The notes under the pieces were generated by a model. That model saw only the letters and a program-made list of their open reading frames with translations. It was not told the DNA's origin and ran no database searches. A DNA stretch of 64,000 nt. Origin: Diphasiastrum complanatum. Its lineage: Eukaryota > Streptophyta > Lycopodiopsida > Lycopodiales > Lycopodiaceae. Every line of letters starts with the position of its first letter. Position 1 is the stretch's first letter. The translations under genes and the position numbers were made by a program. The stretch lies in NCBI GenBank assembly GCA_029204225.1, contig CM055093.1:46422338-46486337 (forward strand), read 5' to 3'. Shown piece after piece: positions 54,114 through 64,000 of this stretch.

Positions 54114-54435
54114 CTCCCTGGCACAAAAAAATAGACCCAACTACCGAAAAGAAATTGGATCAAATAGCAGCAAGCCCTGGTGCATCAACAGCTAGAACAA
54201 CATCTGATGTAGAGGAATCAACAAGTGCAGCAAGAGCACGAGCCTGATCCGCACACCATATGAAATGATTCTCACACTTTTAGCCACCTCATTTCTGTCT
54301 AACTGGTATCTCAAGCATACACACATTCCTGGAGATACACCTTTTCCATAAGAACTTCTACTCTGAGCCACAATCATATTTTTCCCCTCAAAGTTCTTCA
54401 CTTGCATCAAACAGGACCATTCATTCCTCATGGGG
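54114..54435 (+). other. Coding-like sequence of unknown origin
   Basis: A + strand stretch reads IDPTTEKKLDQIAASPGAST and SDVEESTSAARARA before a stop at about 54246. The composition is protein-like and low in complexity, but no family is recognised. The rest to 54435 shows nothing. Confidence 0.25.
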
Positions 54436-54436
54436 T

Positions 54437-54730
54437 TTGTCAAATCTCAACCGATGGGATTCGCTCAAATCTCAACCGACGGGTTTTGTCAATTCTCAAC
54501 CGACGGGATTCGCTCAAATCTCAACCGACGGGTTTTGTCAAATCTCAACCGAAACCGACGGGTTTTGTCAAATCTCAACCGACGGGATTTGCTCAGATCT
54601 CAACCGACGATTTCTATCCGATCTCAACCGACGATTTCTGTCCGATCTCAACTGACTACTTCTGTCAAATCTCAGCTGATGGATTTCTATCAGATCTCGA
54701 CCGACGCGACTCCATCACATCTCGACTGAC
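54437..54730 (+). repeat. Tandem TCTCAACCGACGG repeats, first array
   Basis: About ten units centred on TCAAATCTCAACCGACGGG with variable TTTTGTC, ATTCGC or ATTTCT spacers. The same core returns at 55410-55850. Confidence 0.92.
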
Positions 54731-55409
54731 GCTTCAAATTCAAAATTCAACGAGCAGATACGTCCCATCATGCCCGAACCCAGCCGACGCGTCCATAAAT
54801 GCCATCACCTCGATGCCATTCGCACCTCAGCGAATGCGAATTCTGGAGTTCTCTGCCGACGATCTACTGGCGATTTTCTTGCTCTTGTACACGATCCTAG
54901 CGCTCTCTCGTTCTGTGCATCTGTCATTGCTTCCACACCATCTCCACCGACTATCAGCCATCCTAGTGTGTTTCCCATTGAGAGCGCCATCACAAACCAT
55001 CTCCAAACCTAACATCGCCAGTGGAAGAAAACCATTTGAAACTTTCGCATGCTTAGGGGTAGTGTCACACAAGCATTCAACACGCTTCCGTTACACTATT
55101 GAATATCACATTATAATCATAAACACTTTTCTTTCATCATCTCCATACATCCGTTCCCAACGAAAGCTACTTTCCTTACATCTATCTTCACCCCTTCCGC
55201 TTCTTCACAAACATATACCGACATCTTCTTTTTCCAAACTTCTACCTTCCATCGTTCTTCTCCTACCTCACCTTATTCCCCCCCTTTTAGTTCACACCAT
55301 ACTTCGTTTTCCACACATCCTCCACACCGTTCTATCAACACACCTGCCTTCCCAACCTCAGTTCTTCACAGTCCTATCCTTTTGCACCATAACTCCCTTC
55401 ACACAGATT
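54731..55409 (+). other. Spacer between the two ATCTCAACCGAC arrays
   Basis: CT and CAT-rich sequence without a supported gene. The 350-codon frame across 54402-55454 has low-complexity repeat-driven composition, and I do not accept it as a gene. Confidence 0.4.
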
Positions 55410-55850
55410 TTCCATCCCATCGCAACCGACGCCCTCCGCTCACATCTCAACTGACACCTTCCTCTCCCATCTCAACCGACGCCCTCTGCTCACATCTCAA
55501 CCGACACCTTCCTCTCCCATCTCAACCGACGCCTTCCGCTCACATCTCAACCTACACCTGCCTCTCCCATCTCAACCAACGCCCTCCGCTCACATCTCAA
55601 CCAACACCTTCCTCTCCCATCTCAACCGACGTCCTCCGCTCCCATCTCAATCGACACCTTCCGCTCACATCTCAACCGACGCCTTCCTCTCCCATCTCAA
55701 CCGACGCCTTCCTCTCCCATCTCAACCGACGCCCTCCGCTCACATCTCAACCGACACCTTCCTCTCCCATCTCAACCGACGCCTTCCTCTCCCATCTCAA
55801 CCGACACCCTCCGATCAAATCTCAACCGACACCCGTTAACCCTGTCTGAA
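55410..55850 (+). repeat. Tandem ATCTCAACCGAC repeats, second array
   Basis: About fourteen units of CCATCTCAACCGACGCC(C/T)TCC followed by GCTCACATCTCAACCGACACC, unit length near 26-30 bp. It lies just before the gag-like gene at 55901, so both arrays would be in its upstream leader. Confidence 0.93.
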
Positions 55851-55900
55851 ATCTCGACCGACACCTTTTTTCCAGAACCCTGTTTCCCAGTTTTTTCATC

Positions 55901-57977
55901 ATGTCTACCAACCTTGCCTCCAGTTCTGATGACCCTGATGCCAATAAGCTCGACATCCAATTGTCCAAATTGGATATTACTGAAATGCAACATTGGTACC
56001 AATAGGCAGCATCCTTCTTTAAAGCCATTGAGTTCCAGATGCCTGTCCTGACGGGGTATCAAAGCCCGTACCTCGTGCATATGATATATGCCAACTACAA
56101 TGCTACAGCAAGGTCGTGCCAGCTAATAGTTCCTCCTGTGAGGAACTATGTTTATAACATATCATTTGCACCGGCTGACTTGCAACCTTTTGGGTTTCCA
56201 CGAGGACCAAATGCTGTCACCAGGACACTTCAAAAAATCGAGCAGACAACATATTTCAAATTCATTGATCCCTCCGTGGACAAGTGGAAAAACAAGGACG
56301 GGTACAGAGTTGAAGCAATCAATGACCCACAACTACAAGCGGCATGTGCATACTTGACAAAGTGCACACAACGACCAAGAACCAAGTTGCAGAGGGTACC
56401 CATGTCCCTGTTTCACATGATGGCAGATTCACGACTGCATGCCCAGAACCTCTATGATTGGGCACAGTTTGTTTCGAACTGCCTTCATGAGTGCCTTAAG
56501 AACAAGCAGCCGATAACAATACTAGGATATCTTATGACAGATATCACTATTCACCAAGTACAGAACGGGCCAAAGCTTCAACAACACTTGTAGCTTGCGG
56601 ACAAGGCATGGGACATTCCCATTGAGTCAAAAAAGTCCAAGCGTGCACGATTACGGGCTACTTCACCATCGGGTTCTCAGCCTAAAAGAGTCAACACCAG
56701 CATTCTCCCTCTGGTACAGAAGCAAAGAAGCCCACAATCGGACCCACAAGCAACCGCCGAAGCTCAAGAGGCTGATACCTCCAAGGCCCAGTTGCCAGAC
56801 ACAAGGCAACAAAGGATGCAAAGAAAGCTTTAGACTAGGAGCACATCACCAGCAGGATCAGTCTCAGATGGTTCCACTTCCGATGATGGAAGCTCATCCA
56901 CAGCCTCACAACAACACTCGTCACCCTCACATGTCATCGACGGGGGTGATGGGGCAACGACATCTACAGCAGCCCCATATATGACAACATCACAACTTGC
57001 TGCTCAACCAAACAAACTCACCACCCCACCCACACTGATTACCACGCCAACGCCACCGACGTCACCACATGCACAAGTTTTTGGGGGGGGGGGGGGGGGG
57101 GGGGAGGAGTGGGGAGTTCCAGTCTCCAGGACGCAGAAGCGGCTCAACAACCACAGGCCCAGCAAGTCCACACATTGGACACATCGCAATATTTTGATGA
57201 TGCGGACCTGATGGAAAAGCGACGACGAGCCAGAGAAGGTGGAGCAGCCAGGAAGAAGTCTGACCCCTCCACTAACCACCACCACCACCACCACCACCAC
57301 AATAGTTACTAACATCATCCCTCCACTACCTCCACCTCCATCTTCAGCTCTAACACAACGTCTATTTTTTGGTTTAGCCTCACCATCCCACACTCCTGAT
57401 CAGTACCCAACCCTCGCTAACCCTGAGAAGCTCACCGAAGTAGCCAAACACTCAATGATCGGCCTATCCGAAACGAGCTACCATATGCATTGGTTGATAA
57501 GCCAATATCAAATGCTTGAGAACAAGGTCCAGCACCAAGACCAAGAAATTACACATCATCAGAGGCTGGCCAAAGAAAAAGAAAGAGAGACAGTGGAAGA
57601 GGTCCAGCAGCAACTAAAGCACCAGATGGTCCAAATCGACCAAGTACGAGACGGATCATCAGGGGCAATGACAGTCGATGCTCCTCTAGTCAAGCCTGAG
57701 GATATACAATTCCAGGCCCCACGGGCCTCAGCCATCCGGATGGAAAAGTACGTACGCTGATCCAAGAACGAGAGGCCGAGTTGTGGCCAAGCAAGAGAAG
57801 ATCATCTTGGAGTCCCAGAAGCAACTGGAAGACACAACGAAGGCCTTGCAGCAAGTCTTGGACAAGGTGAACCAATTGTGGGACACGGCGTGCAAGGTCC
57901 AAGCAGGCGTTCATTCAGAGAAGCCACGGGACGATGATGGGAATGATGGAGCAGGGAATCAGGGCGGGCAAACTTAA
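55901..57977 (+). pseudogene. Decayed gag-like coiled-coil gene of an unclassified element
   Basis: From ATG at 55901 the frame reads MSTNLASSSDDPDANKLDIQ, then MPVLTGYQSPYLVHMIYANY, and a helical segment AQNLYDWAQFVSNCLHECLK with PITILGYLMTDITIHQVQ. The latter echoes plant transposon gag-like proteins that carry an aminotransferase-like or putative plant transposon domain. Basic and serine-rich linkers follow. After slippage in a G tract (57079-57103) and a CAC tract (about 57275-57300), a coiled coil appears (YHMHWLISQYQMLENKVQHQ, KERETVEEVQQQLKHQMVQ). The end is EKIILESQKQLEDTTKALQQ to GGQT. In-frame breaks at 56003, 56591 and 56831 are all TAG. The function is likely structural; the family is uncertain. 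Confidence 0.55.
57079..57103 (+). repeat. (G)n homopolymer
   Basis: About 24 consecutive G bases. A frameshift in the surrounding gene occurs here, and the exact length may be an assembly uncertainty. Confidence 0.8.
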
Positions 57978-58144
57978 CCATCAGACGGTAGCTCGGGATC
58001 GGGTGGCCAGAGAGCTGATGCTGCTTCCAGGACTTTTCACTGTCCCCCTCCCACTTTTAATCCCTCATCCTACTCCGCTTTTAACTTTTATGAGAACGAT
58101 CATGTAACCATGGGTATCTAGTTATTTAGGCCTTGAGCAGATAT

Positions 58145-59057
58145 GTCAAAAGAGCAGTCAAGAGGGCATACTGATGGATAAACCTCTTGTAAACTCCAGC
58201 CAATCCGAGGAAGATCTGCAGCTCTTCCACCGAAGTTGGTGCTGGCCATCACATAATTGCGGCTACCTTTTCAGGATCCATCCTGATCCCCTCAACAGAG
58301 ATAATATGTCCGAGATAGTGAATCTCTTCCTTGAAGAATTCACATTTTGATTCCTTTGCAAACAAGGAATTCTCTCTAAGGACCTGGAACACTTGACGCA
58401 AGTGTTCAAAATGCTCTTCTTTAGTACGACTAAAGACCATGATATCATTAAGGTAGATTAATACAAACTTGCCCAAGAGATGTCTGAACACGTTGTTCAT
58501 TTATCATAAATGTTGCTGGGGCATTGGTTAATCCAAAGGGAAGAACCAAAAACTCATAATAACCATTCCGTGAATGAAAAGCCGTTAATGGAATGTCATC
58601 TTCTTTAATACGTACCTGATGATATCCAGACCTAAGATCGATCTTAGTAAAATACTTTGCCCCTTTGAGTTGATCAAACATCTATCCTTGGCAAAGGATA
58701 CTTATCTTCAACAATGAGTTTATTTAAAGCCCTATAGTCTATGCACATACGTATAGACCCATCTTTTTTCTTAACCAACAAAATGGGCGCGGCCCATGGT
58801 GATCTACTGGGGCATATAAACCCTTTAGCTAAATATTCTTGTGGCTGCTGCTCTACCTCTAGGTGTTCCGATTGGCTCAACCTATAAGGAGGCTTACCAA
58901 TAGGTTTAGTCCCGGGTATTAGTTCTATGGGATGATCTACCTCTCTTCTCGGGGGTAACCCGGAAGGTAAATCGCTAGGAAAGACGTCTTTAAAATCATT
59001 AGAAATAGTTTGCAAACTTACATCTCTCTCTCTCTCTTCTCTCAACAGAAGAAACAC
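58145..59057 (-). pseudogene. Gypsy reverse transcriptase (element D)
   Basis: On the - strand the N-terminal part reads [40 protein letters not shown] and [40 protein letters not shown] follows with the first catalytic Asp, then [16 protein letters not shown]. The catalytic box is [20 protein letters not shown], where YLDD has become YLND. HYLGHIISVEGIRMDPEKVA is the thumb segment. Breaks occur at 58680 and 58500. The left end stops near 58130 at the inserted segment. Confidence 0.92.
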
Positions 59058-59063
59058 ATTTCT

Positions 59064-59489
59064 CTAGATATGGAAAAGGTAAACTTGAATTACTTGAAAA
59101 AGTTTGAGGAAACAAAGAAATACCTTTTCAACTTTTCGTTTCCGCACTAGCCGCTTCAACTGCACAGAAGAAACAACTAGCGAAGCCGGCACACTTGCAT
59201 TTCCAACCAACTTAACTCTCTGACCTCTATGAATGAACTCCAAAGTGTTATCAACATAACTACGAACCAGACCACCAGTAGTTTCATGCTTCAAAAACTG
59301 ATTTACTAACACATGCAAGAAGTGTGTAGTAACATGCACTGACATGCAAAACAAAAGAATGAGAGAGAAAGCTTCTCTGATTTGGAAATGCAGGTGGTTG
59401 GGCCGCAACAGCGTGCAGATTTGACGTGGCAATTCTCGACTTTTTTCCAAAAAATCAGGAATTTTGATCAAACTTCGGACAATCACCAA
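59064..59489 (-). pseudogene. Degenerate protease or post-gag region (element D)
   Basis: The - strand frame contains VNQFLKHETTGGLVRSYVDN and FIHRGQRVKLVGNASVPASL upstream of RT. Position suggests the gag-protease junction, but no DSGA motif is visible and most of gag appears deleted. The remaining sequence to 60060 is leader without coherent coding. Confidence 0.4.
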
Positions 59490-60078
59490 CGCTGATTCTG
59501 GTCGCCAATCAACGAGGGATCTGTTCCTCCTAGAGCGACCTACTGTATATTAGTTTGCCCAAGTCCAACTTCTGGAAAATCCGCCACCATTTGGATTTGT
59601 AGCTTCTTCAACTCCAGAAGGTCAATTCTGGCCAGAAAATCAGAAATCTGACTTGAAACGTGAACATTTTGAAAAGTATAACAGATTTCAGGGTGAAATC
59701 TGTTGCATCCTCCAGCGAGTAGTCTGCAGATCCTATCCTCAAAATCTGATCCAAATCTGATCACGTTTGGATTGCCTACTGTCAACTTCCAAGAAACAGG
59801 TCCTGGCGCCCTCCAGAAATCAGATTTTGTTGAAAGCCGATTTTCTCTTGTGATGGATACTCCTTTTTGCACAGATGCTGTTGCAGACTTGAGCGCCCAC
59901 CACAGAATTCACACCTATCAAAAATCAGGTCACCAACTGCTCTCTTGATGGCGCTAGGGAGAAAGGACAGCAAGAAAGCGCTGGAGAAGGAAGAGTGCTG
60001 AGACAGAAAGTAGCGCTGGAGGAGGAGAGGAAAATGCGCTGACTCACCAGATCAGGATACGATGCTCTGATACCCCAC

Positions 60079-60482
60079 TATTAGGGAGAATGGACAAAGG
60101 ACCAACACGATTGAAGAGTGACTCTGGATCTCCACCCCGTCCTGTACCTGGCTCTACATCCATAGGCCGCCATATAGGACCAGCGCCCAACCTCCAGGAG
60201 GCCATGCACTCCTCTCACTTGCACAGTTACCACTGTGCATGTGGATGCCCCTCATGCATACTGTACATGTGGGCACATAGCTCCTACCTAACTTTAGGGG
60301 CACACGCTTAGTAACTAAGGGTGCCCTTCACTTAGTGGCACTCCCTATGGATGTAGGCCAAGCCCTCTAGATCCTAGTACCTAAGGGTTATTATCCCGAA
60401 CTACGGGGTTGAGTGTCACCCCGCTGGGACCCCTAGGGACTAATGAGCCACATGTATCCCTGTGTTGCCAATGACCATAACA
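60079..60482 (-). repeat. 5' LTR of gypsy element D
   Basis: 404 bp from TATTAGGGAGAATGGACAAA to ATGACCATAACA, partner of 52936-53349. The adjacent - strand primer-binding region is GGGGTATCAGAGC. Confidence 0.9.
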
Positions 60483-60716
60483 CTCTCTCTCTGAGATCAC
60501 AACAACCCGAACTGAAACCATACTGAATCATGGCTGAAACCATACTGAACCATACTGAATCATGGCTGAAACCATACTGAACCATACTGACAAGATAAGA
60601 CACGTGCAAAAATATGAATATATACAATCTCGTGCTTCAAGGCAACGAACTAGTCCAGTACAATGAAATGATAACAATAATATGATACAAAATCATCTAG
60701 AGGTTGTCTCCTTTGA
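60483..60716. other. Spacer with ACCATACTGAA repeats
   Basis: Phrases GAAACCATACTGAATCATGGCT recur three times between about 60510 and 60590. A related phrase lies at 49340-49365. No gene. Confidence 0.6.
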
Positions 60717-62617
60717 TTAGTAGTCATAGTGATCTAACTTTGTGCTAGTATGATATAGGGACTCTTTGTCTGGTGATGAGGCTGATGTCGGTGGTGGTGA
60801 TGCACTGGCTCTGCGTCTGCGTGTTCCGCTACCCCTGCCTCTGCCTCTACCTCTGCCTCTACCTCTACCTGGCTCTCTCTTGTCCCTCTCCCTCTCCCTC
60901 TCCCTCTTCCAACCCCTGGCTGCCTCCAATCTCCCCACTCCTGCCGCTACCTCTAGGCCGCCTTGGCCTGCACGTGCCTGTGATTCCCCGCTCCTGTCTA
61001 ACATACAACGAACCCAAGCCCCCTCTCGCTCTACCTCTGAAGGCCCCCTAGTCCTAATTGGAGATAAAGGGGCTCCGCCTGTGTCTCCGCATCGGAATAC
61101 CATAAAACTAGCAATGACGAGAAGCATATGTAAGGTAAGCAAGGGTAGGGCAAACAAACCTCCAGCATGCCTCCCTCTCTGTCGTATCGTCGTAGCATCC
61201 GTGCATTGCTGGACACATAGACTAGCCGTCTGCACTGCTCAATCGATAGCCAATTCCTCTTCTTCGTGTGCTGCATGGACCAGATGCTCCAGTTCCGCTC
61301 ACAAGCGGAAGCTAAACAATCTTGCCACAACACTCTCTATACGAACACTCTCTATACGAACCGCCGAAGCTCTGGCATGGAGCTGCACTGACAACCCCAC
61401 CGTGTCATTGGACGCAATTGGTCCTCCCTCTGCTGGCACAGAATCATCCCGACCCAATCCCTCTGTCGGCCTCGATGATGGTGAGGCGCTCAGCCCCACC
61501 ATATGGCAAAAGAACGATTTCATGAGTCAATGTCTATACAAGCAAGATCGTACGGGCATGAACCATAAAAACAGTCTGATGATAAATTGAAAATTTTGCA
61601 ATAATCTTCTGTATACTCCAGCCATCCATCCTCCGTAGAACTCCGGGTCGTCCTCTTGTCTGGTGGTGTGCCACAAGGGGTGCAACATGTGGGCTACCGT
61701 GGGAATGGGCCTGTGAAAATAGTCCCACCTCTCTTGCCAAATGTCTAGCAGCTCTTGCCTCCTGCAGCACGCAACAACATATGACACATTACAATCATTA
61801 GTCGTTTCTCATGCAAAATTACAAGATGAAATGGAAACACAGCACAGACAAGGGATAGAAATTGTACCTGGCCTTGTCCAAGCAGGATCTAGTGAGCGCC
61901 TCTCCAATGTGGTCCATAAACTCGTAGCACCTCAATCAGTTGTGATGCTTGTGTCTAGAACTCATCTCCAAACATAGTCGTCTAGAAATAAGTGACATCT
62001 TCACTGTGGCCTCTGAATTCATCGAATCCAGGGCTGGCCACCATCCTCTACAAGTGGTCAAGCAATGCCATTAAACGCTCGAGAACCACAAAGTAGTAGC
62101 CGAACCATGTGGGTGCCGGCTTCTTGAGATCTAGGGGCGAAAAGCTGTGAAATAAGGCCAACACACGCTTCTTCCTGGTAACGAAGCTGACCACGCGCAT
62201 GGCCTGAGTAGTAATCTATAACACAAACACCAAACAAAACTTTGTTACGGGCTGAGCAAAGCAAGGAAATGACAACAACAAAACTAGCATAAAGGATAGG
62301 AAAGAAGGCGTAGAAAGGATACCTCATGGATCCACGGAAGAGCGCACATGTCGTCAATCAGTAGATATTTAGAATGCGCAGCACATGGTGTCCACACAAT
62401 GGAGGAGTGCTCGCGCATCAACAACTCTCTCCCATCTGCTTGCAGTTCGTGGCGTTGTCTGTGACAACTTGAACCACGTGCTCGGCCCCAATCTCCTGGA
62501 TGGCAGAGTTCACTACATCGTAGATGAACTCTGCAGTGATGGTTGCACCACCACGGGTGGCATCCACCCCTCGTAAAAACACGGTGCCAATTGGGCAGGA
62601 AACCTTGATAATTAGGG
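60717..62617 (-). pseudogene. hAT-family transposase, 5'-truncated and decayed
   Basis: The - strand preserves the hAT order. CPIGTVFLRGVDATRGGATI and EHVVQVVTDNATNCKQMGE form the DUF659 RNase H core with catalytic Asp, followed by SIVWTPCAAHSKYLLIDD up to a GTATCC donor at 62322. The next exon starts at 62215 (MRVVSFVTRKKRVLALFH). A degraded middle contains WQERWDYFHRPIPTVAHMLH. The dimerisation region at 61140-61310 has ACERNWSIWSMQHTKKRNWL and CRRLVYVSSNARMLRRYD. The last exon (about 61090-60717) encodes a tail with a (GR)n run and ends KLDHYDY. The BED finger and first DUF659 half are missing at 62617. Confidence 0.88.
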
Positions 62618-62629
62618 TTAAAAAAAAAT

Positions 62630-62728
62630 GGACACGTCCAACCCCACGTTCGGGGGTCGGACGCGTCCGAGTCCGGACGCCGGACGCTAATACAGATTGC
62701 CCGCGTCTGGCCCGGATCCTCATGTCTG

Positions 62729-62769
<41 letters not shown>

Positions 62770-62990
62770 CATGAGGGTCCGGGCCAAAATGGCCGCGTCT
62801 GCGTCCGCGTCCGACGCCCGGACCCGGACAAAATGGCCGCGTCCGTATATATATATATATATATATATATCAGACATGAGGGTCCGGGCCAAAATGGCCG
62901 CGTCTGTGTCCGCGTCCGACACCTGGACCCGGACAAAATGGCCGCGTCCGCGTCCGACGTCTGAGCCAAAATGGCCGCGTCCGCCAGTAC
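62630..62990 (+). repeat. Tandem and inverted repeats carrying copies of a hAT start-codon region
   Basis: The motif CAAAATGGCCGCGTC occurs five times (about 62784, 62829, 62890, 62934, 62967). A larger unit, CAGACATGAGGGTCCGGGCC through GGACAAAATGGCCGCGTCCG, is repeated at 62765 and 62871. An inverted copy (GGCCCGGATCCTCATGTCTG) lies at 62709-62728. TA tracts at 62732-62765 and 62846-62870 separate the units. It lies exactly between the two divergent hAT genes. Confidence 0.9.
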
Positions 62991-63971
62991 TCCCCATGGA
63001 TCCACGGCCTCCACTGCTGCACCTACGCCTCTGCCATCACCGTCAGATCTGCACGGCCCGTCCACATCCTCCGCTTCCGCACCTGCACCTATGTCACCAC
63101 CTCCACATTCGCATCGTCCATCCGCATCCTCCCAGCCATCCACATCCCGAGGCACCAGACAGATGTCCATGTCGGGATCTTTCAAAGAGGGGCAACACAG
63201 AGAGGCCACCAGGACCATAGCACAAATGTTCTATGACCTGAGCCTTCCCTTTATCATGGCATCATCCCGCATCTTTCGAGAGGCTGTCTCGAAAGTTGCA
63301 GTCTGCGAGCCCGGCTACACACCACCCACAGCCGACGCACTACGAGGCCCTTTGCTCCAGGACCGGGTTGCATCAGTCAGAGAGAGACTGGCCGCACTGC
63401 ACGAGGCTTGGGATAGATACGGCTGTTCCATCATGGCTGATGGGTGGACTGATCGTCGCAGACGTCCACTCATCAACGTGATTGTTTCCAGTTGTTACGG
63501 TTCCATGTTCTTGCGAAGCATCGACGCCTCTGAGGCAGGGAGAGTGCATTCGGCTGAGTACATTTACGGCATCATTCGCGCGGCGCTAGAGGAGGTCGGA
63601 CCACAGCCCGTTGTCTAGGTATAATATTCTTTCATTAGTTGCTTGCTCATTTGCTGCTTGATGTTGATACAATAGTTCTGCGTAGTTTTCGATTGATTGC
63701 AATGTGTTTCCGAGCTGTGAACTGATCGTGTGAATGTATCGCGAAAGGTTGTGACGGACAATGCGTCCAACTGCCGCGGTACGGGGGAGCTTCTTATGGC
63801 AGACTACCCCTCCATCGTGTGGACGCCATGCGCCGCACACTCATTGGACCTCCTCCTGCATTCCATCGGGTGCCTGCCTTGGGTTAGTGACATTCTCACG
63901 AGGGCACTTGCGGTCGTGGACTTCGTCACATGCAAGCGCCGCATGACGGCGCTTTTCCGCACATTCAGCAG
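62971..63971 (+). pseudogene. hAT-family transposase, runs past the right edge
   Basis: Two exons, 62971-63618 and 63748-63971, the second ending at an AGCAG/GTAAGC donor. After a Ser/Pro/Ala-rich N-terminus the DUF659 domain begins IAQMFYDLSLPFIMASSRIF and continues YGCSIMADGWTDRRRRPLIN (catalytic Asp), YGSMFLRSIDASEAGRVHSA, VVTDNASNCRGTGELL and SIVWTPCAAHSLDLLL. The first exon ends VV-TAG before GTATAA, where relatives have Gln (VVQ) at the splice, so CAG has probably become TAG. A BED zinc finger is not seen upstream. The dimerisation domain would lie right of the window. The single mutated codon could leave it nearly intact. Confidence 0.88.
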
Positions 63972-64000
63972 GTAAGCTGCCACTTACTTTTTGGCTCGTC

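Larger units (their letters stand above)
52936..60482 (-). mobile_element. Ty3/gypsy retrotransposon D, interrupted
   Basis: Two LTRs of 414 and 404 bp flank a - strand gypsy interior. From right to left it has a primer-binding site, leader, a short protease-like part, RT, then, beyond a foreign 4.3-kb segment (53829-58125), the integrase C-terminus. RNase H and the integrase core are missing, either deleted or replaced when the segment arrived. The - strand primer-binding region reads GGGGTATCAGAGC next to the right LTR (60066-60078). Confidence 0.88.

Noticed and set aside
54402-55454. 350-codon open frame
   Set aside because: Its content is driven by TCTCAACCGACGG tandem repeats at the start and low-complexity CT-rich sequence afterwards, with no coherent domain.
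62418-63218. 266-codon - strand open frame spanning both hAT genes
   Set aside because: Only its last part (the DUF659 segment) is real coding. The rest is antisense to the + strand hAT gene and reads the repeat array.
48380-64000. Search for the remaining DDRGK1 exons with the DDRGK motif
   Set aside because: No + strand segment matching the winged-helix or DDRGK motif was seen, so I conclude that they lie beyond the window.

Overview
This is nuclear DNA of a land plant with a large, repeat-rich genome. The only conserved host gene I recognise is the 5' two-thirds of a plant DDRGK1 (UFBP1/C20orf116) gene on the + strand. Its five visible exons (28581-48379) are separated by introns of 0.7, 9.5, 5.9, 3.1 and more than 15.6 kb, and the long introns are filled with transposable elements. 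Intron size, very long dinucleotide microsatellites and a dense mix of Ty1/copia, Ty3/gypsy, LINE and hAT remnants suggest a fern or another non-flowering lineage, but nothing in the window settles the species.

Layout. 1-5900 holds broken, intron-bearing genes that I cannot assign to a family. One is a - strand pseudogene whose N-terminus is a histone H3 fold read in frame, through one TAG, into an unknown protein. A + strand gene (3229-4612) and a - strand gene (4735-5860) lie beside it. 5900-11690 is mostly non-coding, with a probable LTR and primer-binding site at 7165-7701. 11690-28250 is a patchwork: a LINE 3' fragment, three copia pol remnants, several LTRs, a short LTR element with 419-bp LTRs, foldback hairpins and long microsatellites.

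28250-48400 is the DDRGK1 locus. Intron 2 carries gypsy element A (29780-38760, - strand), whose LTR was split by gypsy element B (29999-33648). Intron 3 holds a LINE RT fragment, a copia gag with its LTR, and one copy of a 285-bp repeat. Intron 4 holds an 851-bp terminal-inverted-repeat element with a perfect 6-bp target duplication.

48400-64000, presumably still DDRGK1 intron 5, holds a LINE with intact ORF1 but a deletion inside ORF2, and gypsy element D (52936-60482). D is interrupted by a 4.3-kb segment with tandem ATCTCAACCGAC-type repeats and a decayed coiled-coil, gag-like gene. Two hAT transposase genes follow, arranged head to head; the one running off the right edge starts in a small array of duplicated copies of its own start-codon region.

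Almost everything except DDRGK1 is decayed. Several broken frames are interrupted only by TAG codons in CHG-like contexts, which fits deamination of methylated CAG. The splice sites and reading frame of DDRGK1 are intact throughout, so the host gene appears functional despite the insertions.
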